DNA of 64,000 nucleotides from JBCBKL01 sp963922565 (GCA_963922565.1 CAWUIQ010000002.1:1-64000); one strand, 5' to 3'; counted from the stretch's first letter, positions 42,597-52,043 are shown. Numbers and translations: made by a program. Notes: generated by a model not told the origin, from the letters alone.

Positions 42597-44752
42597 TGGA
42601 CGGCAGCGGACGTGACGTGATTTCTCTCGCAGGTTCGGGTCGGGACTATGTCTTGCTTGATTACGACCGCGCGCCTGATCAAGTCACGGAATTCAGCGAG
42701 AGTGACGTCATTTTCTTAAAGAATTTCGATGCCTATACCGGCGTCCAGCGCGGCGCTGATTTTCACCTGCGCGCCAATGGTGTGACTGAGGTTGTCCTCA
42801 GTGACGTCACCACGACATGGGCCGAGCTTCTCGATAATGGCCAGGTCGAAAGTGGTGAGGCCTTTCTCGAAGCGGTTGCGGCTCTGGCGGATTTGCAGCC
42901 GAATGACGAGCCTCCGACCAAAAAGCGTCAGACAGGGGAAAATCCATCTCAGAACTCTGACGATGATAATGGTGCAGGGCGCGTGGCCGGGCGCTTGTTT
43001 GTCGATGCCGACGGCGACGGCAGCTATGATGAAGGGCAGGACACGGGCATCTCCGACCGCACGGTTGTGCTGTTGCGCAATGGGAGAGAGGTGGCGACGA
43101 CTGAAACCGGTGCGAGCGGCTATTACAAATTCGATGATGTGCCCGTTGGCGAGGACTATTCGGTGCGGTTTTTTGGGGCGGAAGACGGCACTGATTTCGT
43201 GGCGCGCGATGGCCAGCATATCGGCGTTGCCGGTAACCTGAATTCGCCGGTGTTTGCGGTGACCCAGGGTGAGACCAGCTGGGAGGCCGGCCACGTCTTA
43301 CCCAAGGAAAAAGAGACTGGGAAGGTTTCCGGCCTGGTGTATGCGGGTGCCGATGACGAGATCGCGATGGCAGGCCTAGAGGTCGCGTTAATGAGGGACG
43401 GCGCGGAGGTTGCCCGGACGACGACGGGCCCTGACGGCTTCTATACCTTTGGCGATATTGCTGCAGGCGAGGGCTATTCAGTCCGCATTTTCAGCGGTGA
43501 AGCCGAGGTGAAATTTAAGCCGAATAGCGGCGAAAGCGTTGGCATCGCCGGCAATCTGAACAGCGCAGAATTCACAGTGCGTGGCGGGAACACGGTTTGG
43601 ATGCGCTCTGAAGCCGAGATGCTCACGGGCAAAGTGGCTGGGCGCCTCTACGTCGAGGAAGACGGACGTTTCGGCTATGATGATGCCGAGGATTGGGCGG
43701 TCAGTGGCTACCAAGTATCGCTCATCAAGGACGGCGAGGTGATTGCCACCACGACGACGAATGATGAGGGTTACTTCGAATTCGACAATGTCGTGACCGG
43801 TGACGGCTATAGCCTGCGCTACATGTCCGAGACTGGCGGAATGTCGTTCCTGACCGAACCGGGCCAATGGGTCGGTGGTGCCGGAAATCTCAACTCCGAA
43901 AAGTTCGATGTGGCGGAGGGACAGACAACATGGCAGCGCGGCGCGATGGAGCGTCCGGGGCGGCTTGAGTTGGGTACTGCCGACATCAAGACCAGCGAGC
44001 GTGGCGACTGGACCCGCATCGACTTCGAACATGGTACCATCATCGATCCGATTGTCGTTGTGGGTCCGCTAAGCGGAAACGGTTCTGACGAGGCTTCGAT
44101 CCGTGTGCGGAATGTGGATGAAACCGGCTTTGAACTGCATGTTTCGGAATGGGACGGCCTCGATGGTTTCCACGTGGCGGAAAGTATCAGCTGGATGGCA
44201 GCGAGCCGCGGCTTGCACACCTTGCCGGATGGCTCGGTCGTAGAGGCCGGACGGACCACCCTCGAAAACGAAACGTCGAAAGAGGTCCAGTTCGGTCGCG
44301 AATTCGAAGAGCCGCCACTGCTGTTCTCGAGCCTGTCGACGACCAACGGTGCACAGCCGGTCACAACGCGCATGAGCGATGTGTCTGTTCGCAAGTTCGA
44401 AGTTGCCATGCGAGAGGCGGAAGCTTCGGACGGCCATCACATCGCCGAGACGTTGGACTGGATTGCGATCCTTGATAACGGTGATCTGTTCAAATCGGGT
44501 CAAGCGACAACGAATGATCAGTGGACGAACCTGGGCATTGACCACAACCATACAGATGCGGATGTATTCCTTGCCAGCTTGCTGACGGATAACGGGCCCG
44601 ACACTGCGACGCTCCGGTACGATAGGGTGGCGGATGGGTCGATCCGCGTGCGGATCGATGAGGAAAAGACGCTGGACGAAGAAAAATTCCACGTGAACGA
44701 GGACATGAACTTTTTCTTCGCTGACGTTGGCAGCTATCTTCTCGAAGCCTGA
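42596..44752 (+). CDS. SdrD-B repeat and H-type-lectin-like protein
   Basis: A 718-residue acidic protein. An RTX-like segment (about 1-70, GSGRDVISLAGSGRDYVLLD) is followed by a linker and three SdrD B-like units of about 110 residues, each opening VAGRLFVDADGDGSYDE-like and ending AGNLNS. Two C-terminal H-type-lectin-like units of about 100 residues carry paired motifs such as EFEEPPLLFSSLST and EAEASDGHHIAETLDWIA. There is no signal peptide, and the start in the middle of an RTX-like region suggests the 5' part of a larger gene is missing. It may be a surface or secreted carbohydrate binder; expression is doubtful. Confidence 0.65.
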   Translation: MDGSGRDVISLAGSGRDYVLLDYDRAPDQVTEFSESDVIFLKNFDAYTGVQRGADFHLRANGVTEVVLSDVTTTWAELLDNGQVESGEAFLEAVAALADLQPNDEPPTKKRQTGENPSQNSDDDNGAGRVAGRLFVDADGDGSYDEGQDTGISDRTVVLLRNGREVATTETGASGYYKFDDVPVGEDYSVRFFGAEDGTDFVARDGQHIGVAGNLNSPVFAVTQGETSWEAGHVLPKEKETGKVSGLVYAGADDEIAMAGLEVALMRDGAEVARTTTGPDGFYTFGDIAAGEGYSVRIFSGEAEVKFKPNSGESVGIAGNLNSAEFTVRGGNTVWMRSEAEMLTGKVAGRLYVEEDGRFGYDDAEDWAVSGYQVSLIKDGEVIATTTTNDEGYFEFDNVVTGDGYSLRYMSETGGMSFLTEPGQWVGGAGNLNSEKFDVAEGQTTWQRGAMERPGRLELGTADIKTSERGDWTRIDFEHGTIIDPIVVVGPLSGNGSDEASIRVRNVDETGFELHVSEWDGLDGFHVAESISWMAASRGLHTLPDGSVVEAGRTTLENETSKEVQFGREFEEPPLLFSSLSTTNGAQPVTTRMSDVSVRKFEVAMREAEASDGHHIAETLDWIAILDNGDLFKSGQATTNDQWTNLGIDHNHTDADVFLASLLTDNGPDTATLRYDRVADGSIRVRIDEEKTLDEEKFHVNEDMNFFFADVGSYLLEA

Positions 44753-45137
44753 TCCGCGACCGTCACTGACCGATCAAACGATCCAAACGTCTATCTGCCT
44801 GGCCCTTGACAGAAACCGGGCAGACAGACCCATCTTTTCAGGCCGACATTTTGGAAGTCGCCACCAGTCAAGTTTTTTCCCGCCGGCTCATGCTCGACAA
44901 TTTGGATTTGGGGTTACGCTCCTTTTTAGCTGGAAGGGAAGATAATTGAGGGACGCCGGCTCGGAGGCGTCTACCCGCTGAACCCGACTTGTTGGGTCAC
45001 CGCCCAACCTTTAATGCAGCTTGGTCGGATCGACACGGTAGGAGAGGTTCGGCGAAGCGAGTGATTTGCGATCGGCGACTTGTGCGAGTGCACATGCTGG
45101 TCGTCATGGTGTATCCGAGCAAAAGCTATACCGCCCG
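44753..45137. other. Intergenic stretch after the SdrD-like gene
   Basis: About 385 bases without a supported gene. A possible weak hairpin GCCGGCTCGGAGGC lies near 44958. The minus-strand frame across 44971-45201 only continues the decayed integrase remnant. No tRNA or attachment repeat was recognised. Confidence 0.45.
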
Positions 45138-45480
45138 CTAGGTAGCTGTCTTCTTGTAGACCTGGGTCACCGTCGTGCGCCTCATCGAATGCATGCCACA
45201 AGCGCTCGCCTGTAGGCCAAGCGAAGTCAGCCAGTCTCGGACAATCCGCGCATACTGGCGGGTCGAGATGTGCAGGCGTTCATGGAAGCGGCTGCGCCAA
45301 AGGTACTCGGAGCCGACCATGACTCGTCTTCCATCCACTTCTCGACCAAGGCGCGCGTGCCTTCGAATATCTCGAACCGAACTGGCTTTTTTGAGTCTTG
45401 CTCCGCAAGACCGACGTCCGTTCCTTGATCTGAGCGGACGCCAATTGCCGAGACATGCGTTGGCCCAGGCGGGCGTTTCT
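45138..45480 (-). pseudogene. Tyrosine recombinase (integrase) remnant
   Basis: Two minus-strand frames together resemble the C-terminal half of a phage-type integrase. The first holds KKPVRFEIFEGTRALVEKWM; after a frameshift near 45315-45330 the second holds MVGSEYLWRSRFHERLHIS, then STRQYARIVRDWL and HSMRRTTVTQVYKKT. The catalytic Arg region (HSMRRT) remains. The protein then stops before the GHT box and active-site Tyr. Frameshift plus C-terminal loss make it non-functional. It marks an old integration at the edge of the SdrD-like gene. Confidence 0.7.
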
Positions 45481-45531
45481 GACCAATGCTGCGGCATGCA
45501 GGCATGGCCGCTATGGCCTCGTCCGCGGTGT

Positions 45532-46443
45532 TCAAGAACCGCTAAGCTGTGACTTGATCCACTGCGTTTGTGGATCCGCATCGTTGCGGCGGTGCCAGAC
45601 AACCGAAACAGGGAAAGACGGCAGGTCCAGAGGTGGCTTTTGCGTCGCAAGGCCAAAGCGGTCTGCAAAGGCTAGGGCCACGCGGGCGGGCAGTGTTACC
45701 AGTGCATTTGATGCGGCCGCGGCTGCGAGCGCGGGCAGGAAAGCGGGCAGTCCAAGCACGACCCGGCGCTCCCGGCCCAACTTCTCAAGGTGAAGGTCTA
45801 CGACGCCACGAAGCTGGGCGCCTGGAGACGTCAGGATGTGGTCCATCCTGCAATACGTGTCGAGATCGAGAGAGGTTTTGCTGGACAGAATTTCGGGATG
45901 CCCCGCAACAACATAGGTATCCTCATACAGAACTTCGCTCTGGCAGGTCTTCGGCACGTCGCGAAAAAAGCCAAGGGCCAGGTCCACCGCGCCATCTTGC
46001 AGCGCCTCCATCGCCTCGCTGCGTCCGCGTGGGATCACTGAAAGGTCAAGGCCGGGGGCCGTATCGCGAAGCCGCGCAGCCAAGGTGGGGATCAGCACGG
46101 CCTGTTCCGTATGCATGGCGGCCAAACGCACCAATCCCGAAGCCGTCATCGGATCAAAGGCGCGTGCAACGCCGAGCGCTCCGCGCAACGTTTCGACCGC
46201 CTGTGCAATCGGGGCTTCGAGCGCGAGCGCCGTGGCTGTCGGTTCCATGCCGTGTGGGCGCCGAAGGAACAAATCATCGCCGAATATCTCGCGCAGCCGC
46301 CTCAGTGCCTGACTGATTGCCGATTGCGTCAGGCCCAACTCATGCGCAACATCCAACGCTTTGCGATGTTTGAGCAGGCCAAGGAACACCAAAAGCAAAG
46401 TCAGGTCCAGCCGTCTGAGTTCGGATTGGCTTAAGTCTGACAT
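45532..46443 (-). CDS. LysR family transcriptional regulator
   Basis: A 303-residue regulator. The N-terminal winged helix (about residues 10-65) contains DVAHELGLTQSAISQALRRLRE; a two-lobe effector domain follows. The ATG at 46443 precedes MSDLSQSELRRLDL, a typical LTTR opening; the frame extends to 46692 across the divergent gene and is not credible. It is divergent from a small periplasmic cupin gene at 46532. A CGAAT-N13-ATTCG inverted repeat at 46493-46515 between them is a candidate binding site. Confidence 0.92.
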   Translation of the reverse strand: MSDLSQSELRRLDLTLLLVFLGLLKHRKALDVAHELGLTQSAISQALRRLREIFGDDLFLRRPHGMEPTATALALEAPIAQAVETLRGALGVARAFDPMTASGLVRLAAMHTEQAVLIPTLAARLRDTAPGLDLSVIPRGRSEAMEALQDGAVDLALGFFRDVPKTCQSEVLYEDTYVVAGHPEILSSKTSLDLDTYCRMDHILTSPGAQLRGVVDLHLEKLGRERRVVLGLPAFLPALAAAAASNALVTLPARVALAFADRFGLATQKPPLDLPSFPVSVVWHRRNDADPQTQWIKSQLSGS

Positions 46444-46531
46444 GAGCGCAATTCGTTCTCCGCCATTCGGAAATCCCAATATCCAACACTGGCGAATACA
46501 GCAAACCCCAATTCGTCGGAGCGCGCGCACC

Positions 46532-46945
46532 ATGCTGAAGTCTCTTGTTATCGCAGCCATCCTTTCTGTTTTGGGCACGCTTGCCCAGGCAGAAGACGGA
46601 TACATTTTCAACTTCGACGATGTCGACTGGCAGCCCACAGGTGTTGAAGGTGCTGAGTTCGCGGTCCTCTGGGGAAGCTTGGAGGACAGCACCGCAGTCT
46701 TTGCCTATCGCCTGCAACCGGGCACGGTTATCCCCTTACACACTCATCCCAACGACTACTGGGGCCTCTCGTTGCAGGGGCGCTGGATCCACTTTGACGC
46801 GGATGGCAATGAAGAAATTCACGGACAGGAAGCCTATGCATACATCAAGGGAGGAGATGCCCACGGCGACAGCTGTGCCGGCCCCGACGTATGCATCAAT
46901 ATCGTCGACTCCGATGGTCCCAGCGTGACCGTCTTCGTCGAGTGA
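46532..46945 (+). CDS. Periplasmic cupin-domain protein
   Basis: A 137-residue protein with a signal peptide (MLKSLVIAAILSVLGTLAQA, cleaved before EDG). The mature part is a single cupin with metal-type histidines in PLHTHPNDYWG and a later HGDSCAG. Two Cys residues near the C-terminus could form a periplasmic disulphide. The frame starts upstream at 46361 but that region is promoter and LysR coding sequence. It is controlled by the divergent LysR gene by position. Ligand unknown. Confidence 0.82.
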   Translation: MLKSLVIAAILSVLGTLAQAEDGYIFNFDDVDWQPTGVEGAEFAVLWGSLEDSTAVFAYRLQPGTVIPLHTHPNDYWGLSLQGRWIHFDADGNEEIHGQEAYAYIKGGDAHGDSCAGPDVCINIVDSDGPSVTVFVE

Positions 46946-47101
46946 TTGTTTCGATGCAAGATGGCCCCGCCCCATATGGCGGGCCACGGGGCGTGGCCAT
47001 TCAAATTGGACAAGGCGTCAGGATGCGCGTCGCGTCGCGCCCTCTGAGCGACATGTCTGTTGCGAAGTCGCGTTCGACAAAGGACGACGGGAAACGGCGA
47101 G

Positions 47102-47656
47102 ATGAATGATACCGTCACCATCGTTGTCCGGCAAAGTGTGAAGCCTGGTCATGAGGAGGCTTACGAAGCCTGGCTGAAGCGCATGACCGAAGGAGCGCAG
47201 GCCAATTTTCCGGGCTATCTTGGAGTTGGCTTTCATCGGCCCCGTCAACCCGGGGAACAGTACCGTCAGGTTTTCCGCTTCGACAGCATTGAGCAACTTG
47301 AAGAGTTCGAGCGGTCCGATTACCGGGCAGAAATGCTTGCCGAGGGCGCCGTGCACTTCGCAGCCGATCCATCTTTGGAGCGCATGACCGGCCTCGAATT
47401 CTGGTTCGATCCCCCAAGGGGCACGAAGGTGCCACAGCCCAGTCCGCATCGCATGGCGTTGGTCATGATCGCGGTCGTGTTCACCATGATCCTTATCCTG
47501 AGCACAATCATTGCAGCGCTGACACCAAATTGGCCGCAGCCACTGCGCCTGCTTTTAACCGTTTCGGTTCAGGTGATCCTCATGACTTATGTTGTCATGC
47601 CAAGACTCACACCGCTCATCGCGCGTTTCATATACCCCAGCACCCGAACGGCCTAG
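47102..47656 (+). CDS. ABM-domain protein with C-terminal membrane helices
   Basis: A 184-residue protein. An antibiotic-biosynthesis-monooxygenase ferredoxin-like domain (about residues 1-95) opens MNDTVTIVVRQSVKPGHEEAY. Two hydrophobic helices (about 117-138 and 145-168) anchor it in the inner membrane. Membrane-anchored ABM proteins are a recognised but uncharacterised group. ATG 47102 matches the domain start; the longer frame from 47060 lies in leader sequence. It is about 155 bases after the cupin gene and may be co-regulated. Confidence 0.82.
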   Translation: MNDTVTIVVRQSVKPGHEEAYEAWLKRMTEGAQANFPGYLGVGFHRPRQPGEQYRQVFRFDSIEQLEEFERSDYRAEMLAEGAVHFAADPSLERMTGLEFWFDPPRGTKVPQPSPHRMALVMIAVVFTMILILSTIIAALTPNWPQPLRLLLTVSVQVILMTYVVMPRLTPLIARFIYPSTRTA

Positions 47657-47817
47657 CAGACCAAAAAAGGCCCGACGACGAGTCCGACTTACAGGTTGGC
47701 GTTTTTCAGGTGTCTCTCTTCAACCACCATCTTCGAGCGGAACCGGTCTTGCTCGCAATTCGGGACACAGGGGACCGGACGTCTCAGTCGTTGGTATCGT
47801 CCGGCCCCTTTGGGCAA

Positions 47818-48690
47818 TCATCCCGTGTCGAGCGCCTTGACCAGATACCCGATCAGGGTTCGGAGCCGATGGGGCATCCTGTCCCTTGACGGGTAGACCA
47901 GTACGGTCGGTTGCGGTGCGACTTCCCATTCCTGCAAAATGGGGGCGAGGCGCCCCATTGCCACATCACGCGCTAGGTAGGTTTCTGCAAGCCGCGTGAT
48001 GCCCAGCCCTTGGCGGGCTGCTCGCACAAGCGCCACACCGTTGTTGCAGGTCCAACGGCTTTCCACGCGGACTGTCATGGGGCGATCGCCGTCCACAAAG
48101 GCCCAGTCGCGTTGCGCGGACAGGCAGGTATGTTCTGCAAGATCGGAAGGGGCGTGTGGGGTTCCGTTGGCCTGCAGATACGCGGGCGCCGCGCACACGA
48201 TCATGCGGCGGGTGCCGATGCGGCGCACGACAAGATCGGGATCGTCCGGCATGCCGTGCCGGACAGCGAGGTCGAACCCTTCGCGGATCAGGTCGATGCG
48301 TCGGGCTGAGATATCGAGATCGATCTCGACCTCGGGGTGCAGCGCAGCAAAGTCGGCCAGCGCCTCGGCGACGTGGATTTCACCGAACAGACCACCCGCC
48401 GATACGCGGATACGACCAACCACACGGTTCTGTCGCTCGGCCAGGTCGGCTTCCATGTCACGGATATCGTTCAACACCGCCGTGGCGCGCTCGTGATATT
48501 GCGCACCGATATCGGTCAGGTTCACTTGGCGGGTGGTACGGTGCAGCAGTCGCACCCCAAGCCGCGCCTCGAGATCGGACACGCGACGGCTGACGAAAGA
48601 GGGTGAAACACCAAGCGCTTCGGCAGCTCTTGTGAAGCCGCCCTGATCGATCACGGCACAGAATTCAGCCAGTCCGTCCAGCTCTTTCAT
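47818..48690 (-). CDS. LysR family transcriptional regulator
   Basis: A 290-residue regulator of the CrgA/AaeR-like branch, opening MKELDGLAEFCAVIDQGGF. The recognition helix is ALGVSPSFVSRRVSDLEARLG (split here as ALGVSPSFVS and RRVSDLEARLG). The effector domain begins about residue 90. It is divergent from the SnoaL-like, DJ-1-like and EamA genes across 106 bases and is their probable regulator. The end region overlaps nothing and converges with the ABM gene. Confidence 0.92.
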   Translation of the reverse strand: MKELDGLAEFCAVIDQGGFTRAAEALGVSPSFVSRRVSDLEARLGVRLLHRTTRQVNLTDIGAQYHERATAVLNDIRDMEADLAERQNRVVGRIRVSAGGLFGEIHVAEALADFAALHPEVEIDLDISARRIDLIREGFDLAVRHGMPDDPDLVVRRIGTRRMIVCAAPAYLQANGTPHAPSDLAEHTCLSAQRDWAFVDGDRPMTVRVESRWTCNNGVALVRAARQGLGITRLAETYLARDVAMGRLAPILQEWEVAPQPTVLVYPSRDRMPHRLRTLIGYLVKALDTG

Positions 48691-48796
48691 TGTTGCTCCT
48701 TGGCAATAATGCGTTCCAGCTCAGCCTATATATCCAGCCATGTGGGAAAGATAGATGTGGGTCATCGAAAACATCCAACCGTTTCAGGAGATACCA

Positions 48797-49285
48797 ATGA
48801 CCCTCGCTTCTCGCACTCTCGCTGCCGCCGTCGTTCTGGCCGCCGCTCCGTTCACCGCGCTTGCAGGTCCCGCTGCAGAGGCCGCCGAAGCCTTCTTCGA
48901 CCGTTACCGTGCCCAAGATGTGCCCGCCATGATCGAGCTTTTTCAACCCAAAGGCGTTGTTGAATACATTCCCTTCGCTCTCGCCGGTCCGGTTGAAGAG
49001 GTTGGCCCGGGAAGCTGGGGGGTACTGATCGACGCGTTCCCCGACTTGTCCAACGAGGTGCATTCAATCACGGAAGATGCAACGGGCACGCGCGCCTATG
49101 TCGACGTCAACATTTCGGGCACCCAAACGAAAGACACCTTCGGCATCGTGAACCAGGGCCGCTCTTATGATCTGCGACACATGTTCGTCATCGAGGTGGA
49201 TGACGCAGGCCAGATCACCCACGTAACCGCCTTTTGGGACAATGCCGACTGGTATCGTCAGCTTGGTCGCACCCAGATCGATTGA
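48797..49285 (+). CDS. Periplasmic NTF2/SnoaL-like protein
   Basis: A 162-residue protein. An N-terminal signal (MTLASRTLAAAVVLAAAPFT, cleavage near ALA-GPA) precedes a SnoaL-like cone fold (about 28-160), including FFDRYRAQDVPAMIELFQP and a closing VTAFWDNADWYRQLG. This fold serves enzymes such as isomerases and simple ligand binders. The start at 48797 follows AGGAG; the upstream frame to 48755 is leader. It is first gene of a three-gene set controlled by the divergent LysR regulator. Substrate unknown. Confidence 0.85.
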   Translation: MTLASRTLAAAVVLAAAPFTALAGPAAEAAEAFFDRYRAQDVPAMIELFQPKGVVEYIPFALAGPVEEVGPGSWGVLIDAFPDLSNEVHSITEDATGTRAYVDVNISGTQTKDTFGIVNQGRSYDLRHMFVIEVDDAGQITHVTAFWDNADWYRQLGRTQID

Positions 49286-49344
49286 TCCCTTCATTGGCGG
49301 CGCTTGATGCCGCCTAACCCAACCCATCAGGTCGGAGAAACCCC

Positions 49345-50052
49345 ATGACCACCCCTCGCATCCTTGTTGTCCTCACCTCTCACGACACCCTCGGCAAGAC
49401 CGGCCGCAAGACCGGCTTCTGGCTGGAGGAGTTCGCTGCCCCTTACTACGTTTTCCGGGACGCAGGCGCGAATGTAACGCTTGCCTCACCGGCAGGCGGG
49501 CATCCTCCCATCGACCCTAAAAGTGCCGAACCCGAGTGGCAGACCGAGGCAACTCATCGTTTTGATGCCGATGTGGCTGGCAAGGAAGCGCTGGCAAGCA
49601 CCCTTAAACTGTCAGATGTCGATGCAGGTGACTACGACGCCGTGTTCTTCCCCGGCGGCCACGGACCGATGTGGGACTACCCTGACAACACAACACTCGC
49701 AGGGTTGATCGAGGCCTTTGACGAAGAGGGCAAGCCGATTGGCGCTGTCTGTCACGGGCCCGCCGCTTTGGTTGGCGCGCGCAGGGCAGATGGCACGCCG
49801 TTCGTGGCTGGCCGCCGCGTGACGGCGTTCACCAATGGCGAAGAGGATGCCGTTGAGCTGAGCGACGTTGTTCCCTTCCTGCTGGAAGATCGGCTGCGTG
49901 ACCTTGGCGCGACAATCGACAATGCCGCCGACTTTACAGAGCACGCGATCACCGATGGTAACCTTGTCACGGGTCAGAACCCGCAATCTTCGGAAGCGGG
50001 CGCAAAAGCGGTGCTCGCGCTTCTGGCCGCGCGTACCGGCGAAACGGCGTAA
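49345..50052 (+). CDS. DJ-1/PfpI (type 1 glutamine amidotransferase-like) protein
   Basis: A 235-residue cytosolic protein of the HchA/DJ-1 superfamily. The nucleophile Cys is in GAVCHGPAAL at the elbow (about residue 136), with a Glu in FWLEEF (about residue 29) and VFFPGGHGPMWD nearby. Members act as glyoxalase III, deglycase or chaperone. The layout matches the longer HchA-like subgroup. It sits 59 bases after the SnoaL-like gene and 17 before the EamA gene, suggesting handling of reactive carbonyls, which is inference. Confidence 0.9.
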   Translation: MTTPRILVVLTSHDTLGKTGRKTGFWLEEFAAPYYVFRDAGANVTLASPAGGHPPIDPKSAEPEWQTEATHRFDADVAGKEALASTLKLSDVDAGDYDAVFFPGGHGPMWDYPDNTTLAGLIEAFDEEGKPIGAVCHGPAALVGARRADGTPFVAGRRVTAFTNGEEDAVELSDVVPFLLEDRLRDLGATIDNAADFTEHAITDGNLVTGQNPQSSEAGAKAVLALLAARTGETA

Positions 50053-50069
50053 ACGGGAAAGGTCCAGCA

Positions 50070-50999
50070 ATGTCACTCGCTCTTTCCCCGACCGCAGTTT
50101 CGTTTCCCTCTAACACTCGGCTTGGGCTCGTCGCGGGTTTGAGTGCTGCCGCCATCTGGGGGGCCTATCTTGCCCTTTCGCGGGCCGGTGTGGCGGCGGG
50201 GCTGGACGGACTTGATGTTGCCGCTTTGCGCTATCTGGTGGCCGGGCCTGTGATGATCGCGATCCTACTGGTCCGACAGGATGGGCTGCGCCCGCGTATG
50301 ACCGCCGGACAGGCCGTCAGTGTCGCGGTCCTGCTTGGTCCACCCTTCGTACTGCTGAGCGTGGGCGGCTATGCGTTCGCGCCGCTCGCCCATGGCTCTG
50401 TTCTTGTGCCCGCATCGCTCACATTGGGCGGTCTGGCTTTGTCCCGGCTGTTTCTGAAGGAAAAGCTCGGCTCTCAACGCATGATCGGCGTCGGCATCAT
50501 ACTGGTGGGGCTCGCCCTGATCATCGGTTTGGAGGGGGGCGTGTCCGGCACATCTGTGATTGGTGATGCCATGTTCGTTCTCGCCGGCCTATCGTGGGCC
50601 ACGTTCGCGACCCTTCAGCAACGCTGGCAGCTTCCTGCAATGGACGTCACAGCCGTGGTCGGTATCGCAGGCCTGATCGCCCTTGTCCCGGCTTACCTGA
50701 TCTTTCACGGACCCGATGCGCTGATGACTTTGCCTCCGGCGATGCTGGCTGCGCAGGTGACGGTGCAGGGGCTGCTGTCCGGTGTCGTTGCGATGATCGC
50801 GTTTGCGGCCTCCGTACGCCTGCTCGGGGCTGCGCGTGCGGCAACCTTCCCAGCTCTCGTACCCGGCTTTGCGCTGCTGATCGGACTACCGCTGACGGGT
50901 GAGGCTTTGTCTATGCTCCAGGTCTTCGGTCTATTGGCGCTTGGTCTGGGATTGTTGACGGTGCTCCGGGCGGGGCGGACGCAATGCGGCCAGCGTTGA
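50070..50999 (+). CDS. EamA/DMT family transporter
   Basis: A 309-residue inner-membrane protein with about ten helices in two EamA repeats. The first ends near KEKLGSQRMIGVGIILVG, the second near the C-terminal GLLALGLGLLTVLRAG. Members export metabolites or amino acids. Close spacing to the DJ-1-like gene (17 bases) indicates one operon under the LysR regulator at 47818. The substrate cannot be told from sequence. Confidence 0.9.
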   Translation: MSLALSPTAVSFPSNTRLGLVAGLSAAAIWGAYLALSRAGVAAGLDGLDVAALRYLVAGPVMIAILLVRQDGLRPRMTAGQAVSVAVLLGPPFVLLSVGGYAFAPLAHGSVLVPASLTLGGLALSRLFLKEKLGSQRMIGVGIILVGLALIIGLEGGVSGTSVIGDAMFVLAGLSWATFATLQQRWQLPAMDVTAVVGIAGLIALVPAYLIFHGPDALMTLPPAMLAAQVTVQGLLSGVVAMIAFAASVRLLGAARAATFPALVPGFALLIGLPLTGEALSMLQVFGLLALGLGLLTVLRAGRTQCGQR

Positions 51000-51178
51000 A
51001 AGGATCGATGCGAAAGGGCGCATTGTCCGCAAACCACCCTTTCGCCGGACGTTTGGCCGCGCAACTGCAGCGAAAGTCCGGTCTGGCGAAGCTGCACCGC
51101 AGCGCTTGACTGCATCGGCAATGACCGGATTGGGCCGTCAACGCGGATTTATCAGGCCTTCTGGCTGCCGCCTATCAA

Positions 51179-51580
51179 TTACCGCGGCGGATCTGCCAGT
51201 CGATCATTTGGTGGGTCCCAAGGTTGCGCGGCTTCAGCAAACACGACGAATGCTGGGCTGAACTTGGAGGGTTCGTCCAGGGTGGCCGCATGAACGTATA
51301 TGCGCTCAGGAAATCTCTCGGTTCGGCTTGTCAGTGGCGAACCGCATTCGGGGCAAAAGCCGGCGTAGGTGACTGCACCATTGTCACTTGCAGAGGCAAA
51401 TTCCTTTATAATCCCGGAAACCTCGAACTCGGCCGCTGGAACTGCGAACGCTGAAGAATGACCGCCGCCCGTAGCTCTTTGGCACTTTCTGCAATGGCAA
51501 TTGAACGAGAACTCGACCTCGGCGCGAGTTTGATACTTCACAGCACCGCAGGCACAGCCACCGTGGATGGTCTCAGTCAT
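51179..51580 (-). CDS. GFA family (CENP-V/GFA) zinc protein
   Basis: A 133-residue protein with the conserved zinc cysteines of the GFA domain: GGCACGAV (residues 7-14), NCHCRKCQ, and CPECGSPL near residue 78. Members relate to glutathione-dependent formaldehyde-activating protein; most are uncharacterised. The ATG at 51580 overlaps the end of the SRPBCC gene by 8 bases, so translation is coupled. It is third in an ArsR-SRPBCC-GFA operon. Confidence 0.88.
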   Translation of the reverse strand: MTETIHGGCACGAVKYQTRAEVEFSFNCHCRKCQRATGGGHSSAFAVPAAEFEVSGIIKEFASASDNGAVTYAGFCPECGSPLTSRTERFPERIYVHAATLDEPSKFSPAFVVFAEAAQPWDPPNDRLADPPR

Positions 51581-52043
51581 GACGTTTCCCTTCCAAGAGC
51601 CGCCGCAGTTTCGGAATGCCGCTCGACCATCCAAATTCAAGAGCTTGTTTTGCCTGAAGTGTGGGAAGGCGTTCGTGCACCAACGTCACGCGTGTGCCCC
51701 CGGCCTCCGCGCAGAAATGGACACTTACGCGTGTTTCGCGTCCTCCTGTCAGGTCACTATCTTCTTCGCTTTCCCAAGTGAACGACAGCAATTCGTCAGG
51801 TTCGATAGCTAAGTACCGACCGTGATGATGCGAGACATCTCCGGACTGCGAGATCATCTTGAAATGCCAACGACCACCGATCTTGACCTCCATCTCGAGG
51901 ACTTCGGCTCTGTAGTTTTCAGGACCAAACCAAACGGCAATTTTGGCGGGGTCGGTCCAGGCTGCGAATGCCTGATGAACGTCAACCGCATACCAGGCCG
52001 ATACTTTGACCCCGTTCGCATTGGGTGCAGCCTCACCGCTCAT
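51573..52043 (-). CDS. SRPBCC (AHSA1-like) domain protein
   Basis: A 156-residue ligand-binding START-like protein. Conserved features include AFAAWTDPAKIAVWFGPE and GGRWHFKM, plus a C-terminal helix (TLQAKQALEFGWSSGIPKL). AHSA1-like proteins paired with an ArsR regulator are a very common bacterial module. It overlaps the ArsR gene by 11 bases and the GFA gene by 8. Ligand unknown. Confidence 0.88.
   Translation of the reverse strand: MSGEAAPNANGVKVSAWYAVDVHQAFAAWTDPAKIAVWFGPENYRAEVLEMEVKIGGRWHFKMISQSGDVSHHHGRYLAIEPDELLSFTWESEEDSDLTGGRETRVSVHFCAEAGGTRVTLVHERLPTLQAKQALEFGWSSGIPKLRRLLEGKRHD

Noticed and set aside
45570..46316. Plus-strand 248-codon frame opposite the LysR gene
   Set aside because: Arg/Pro/Gly-rich shadow of a clear LysR regulator.
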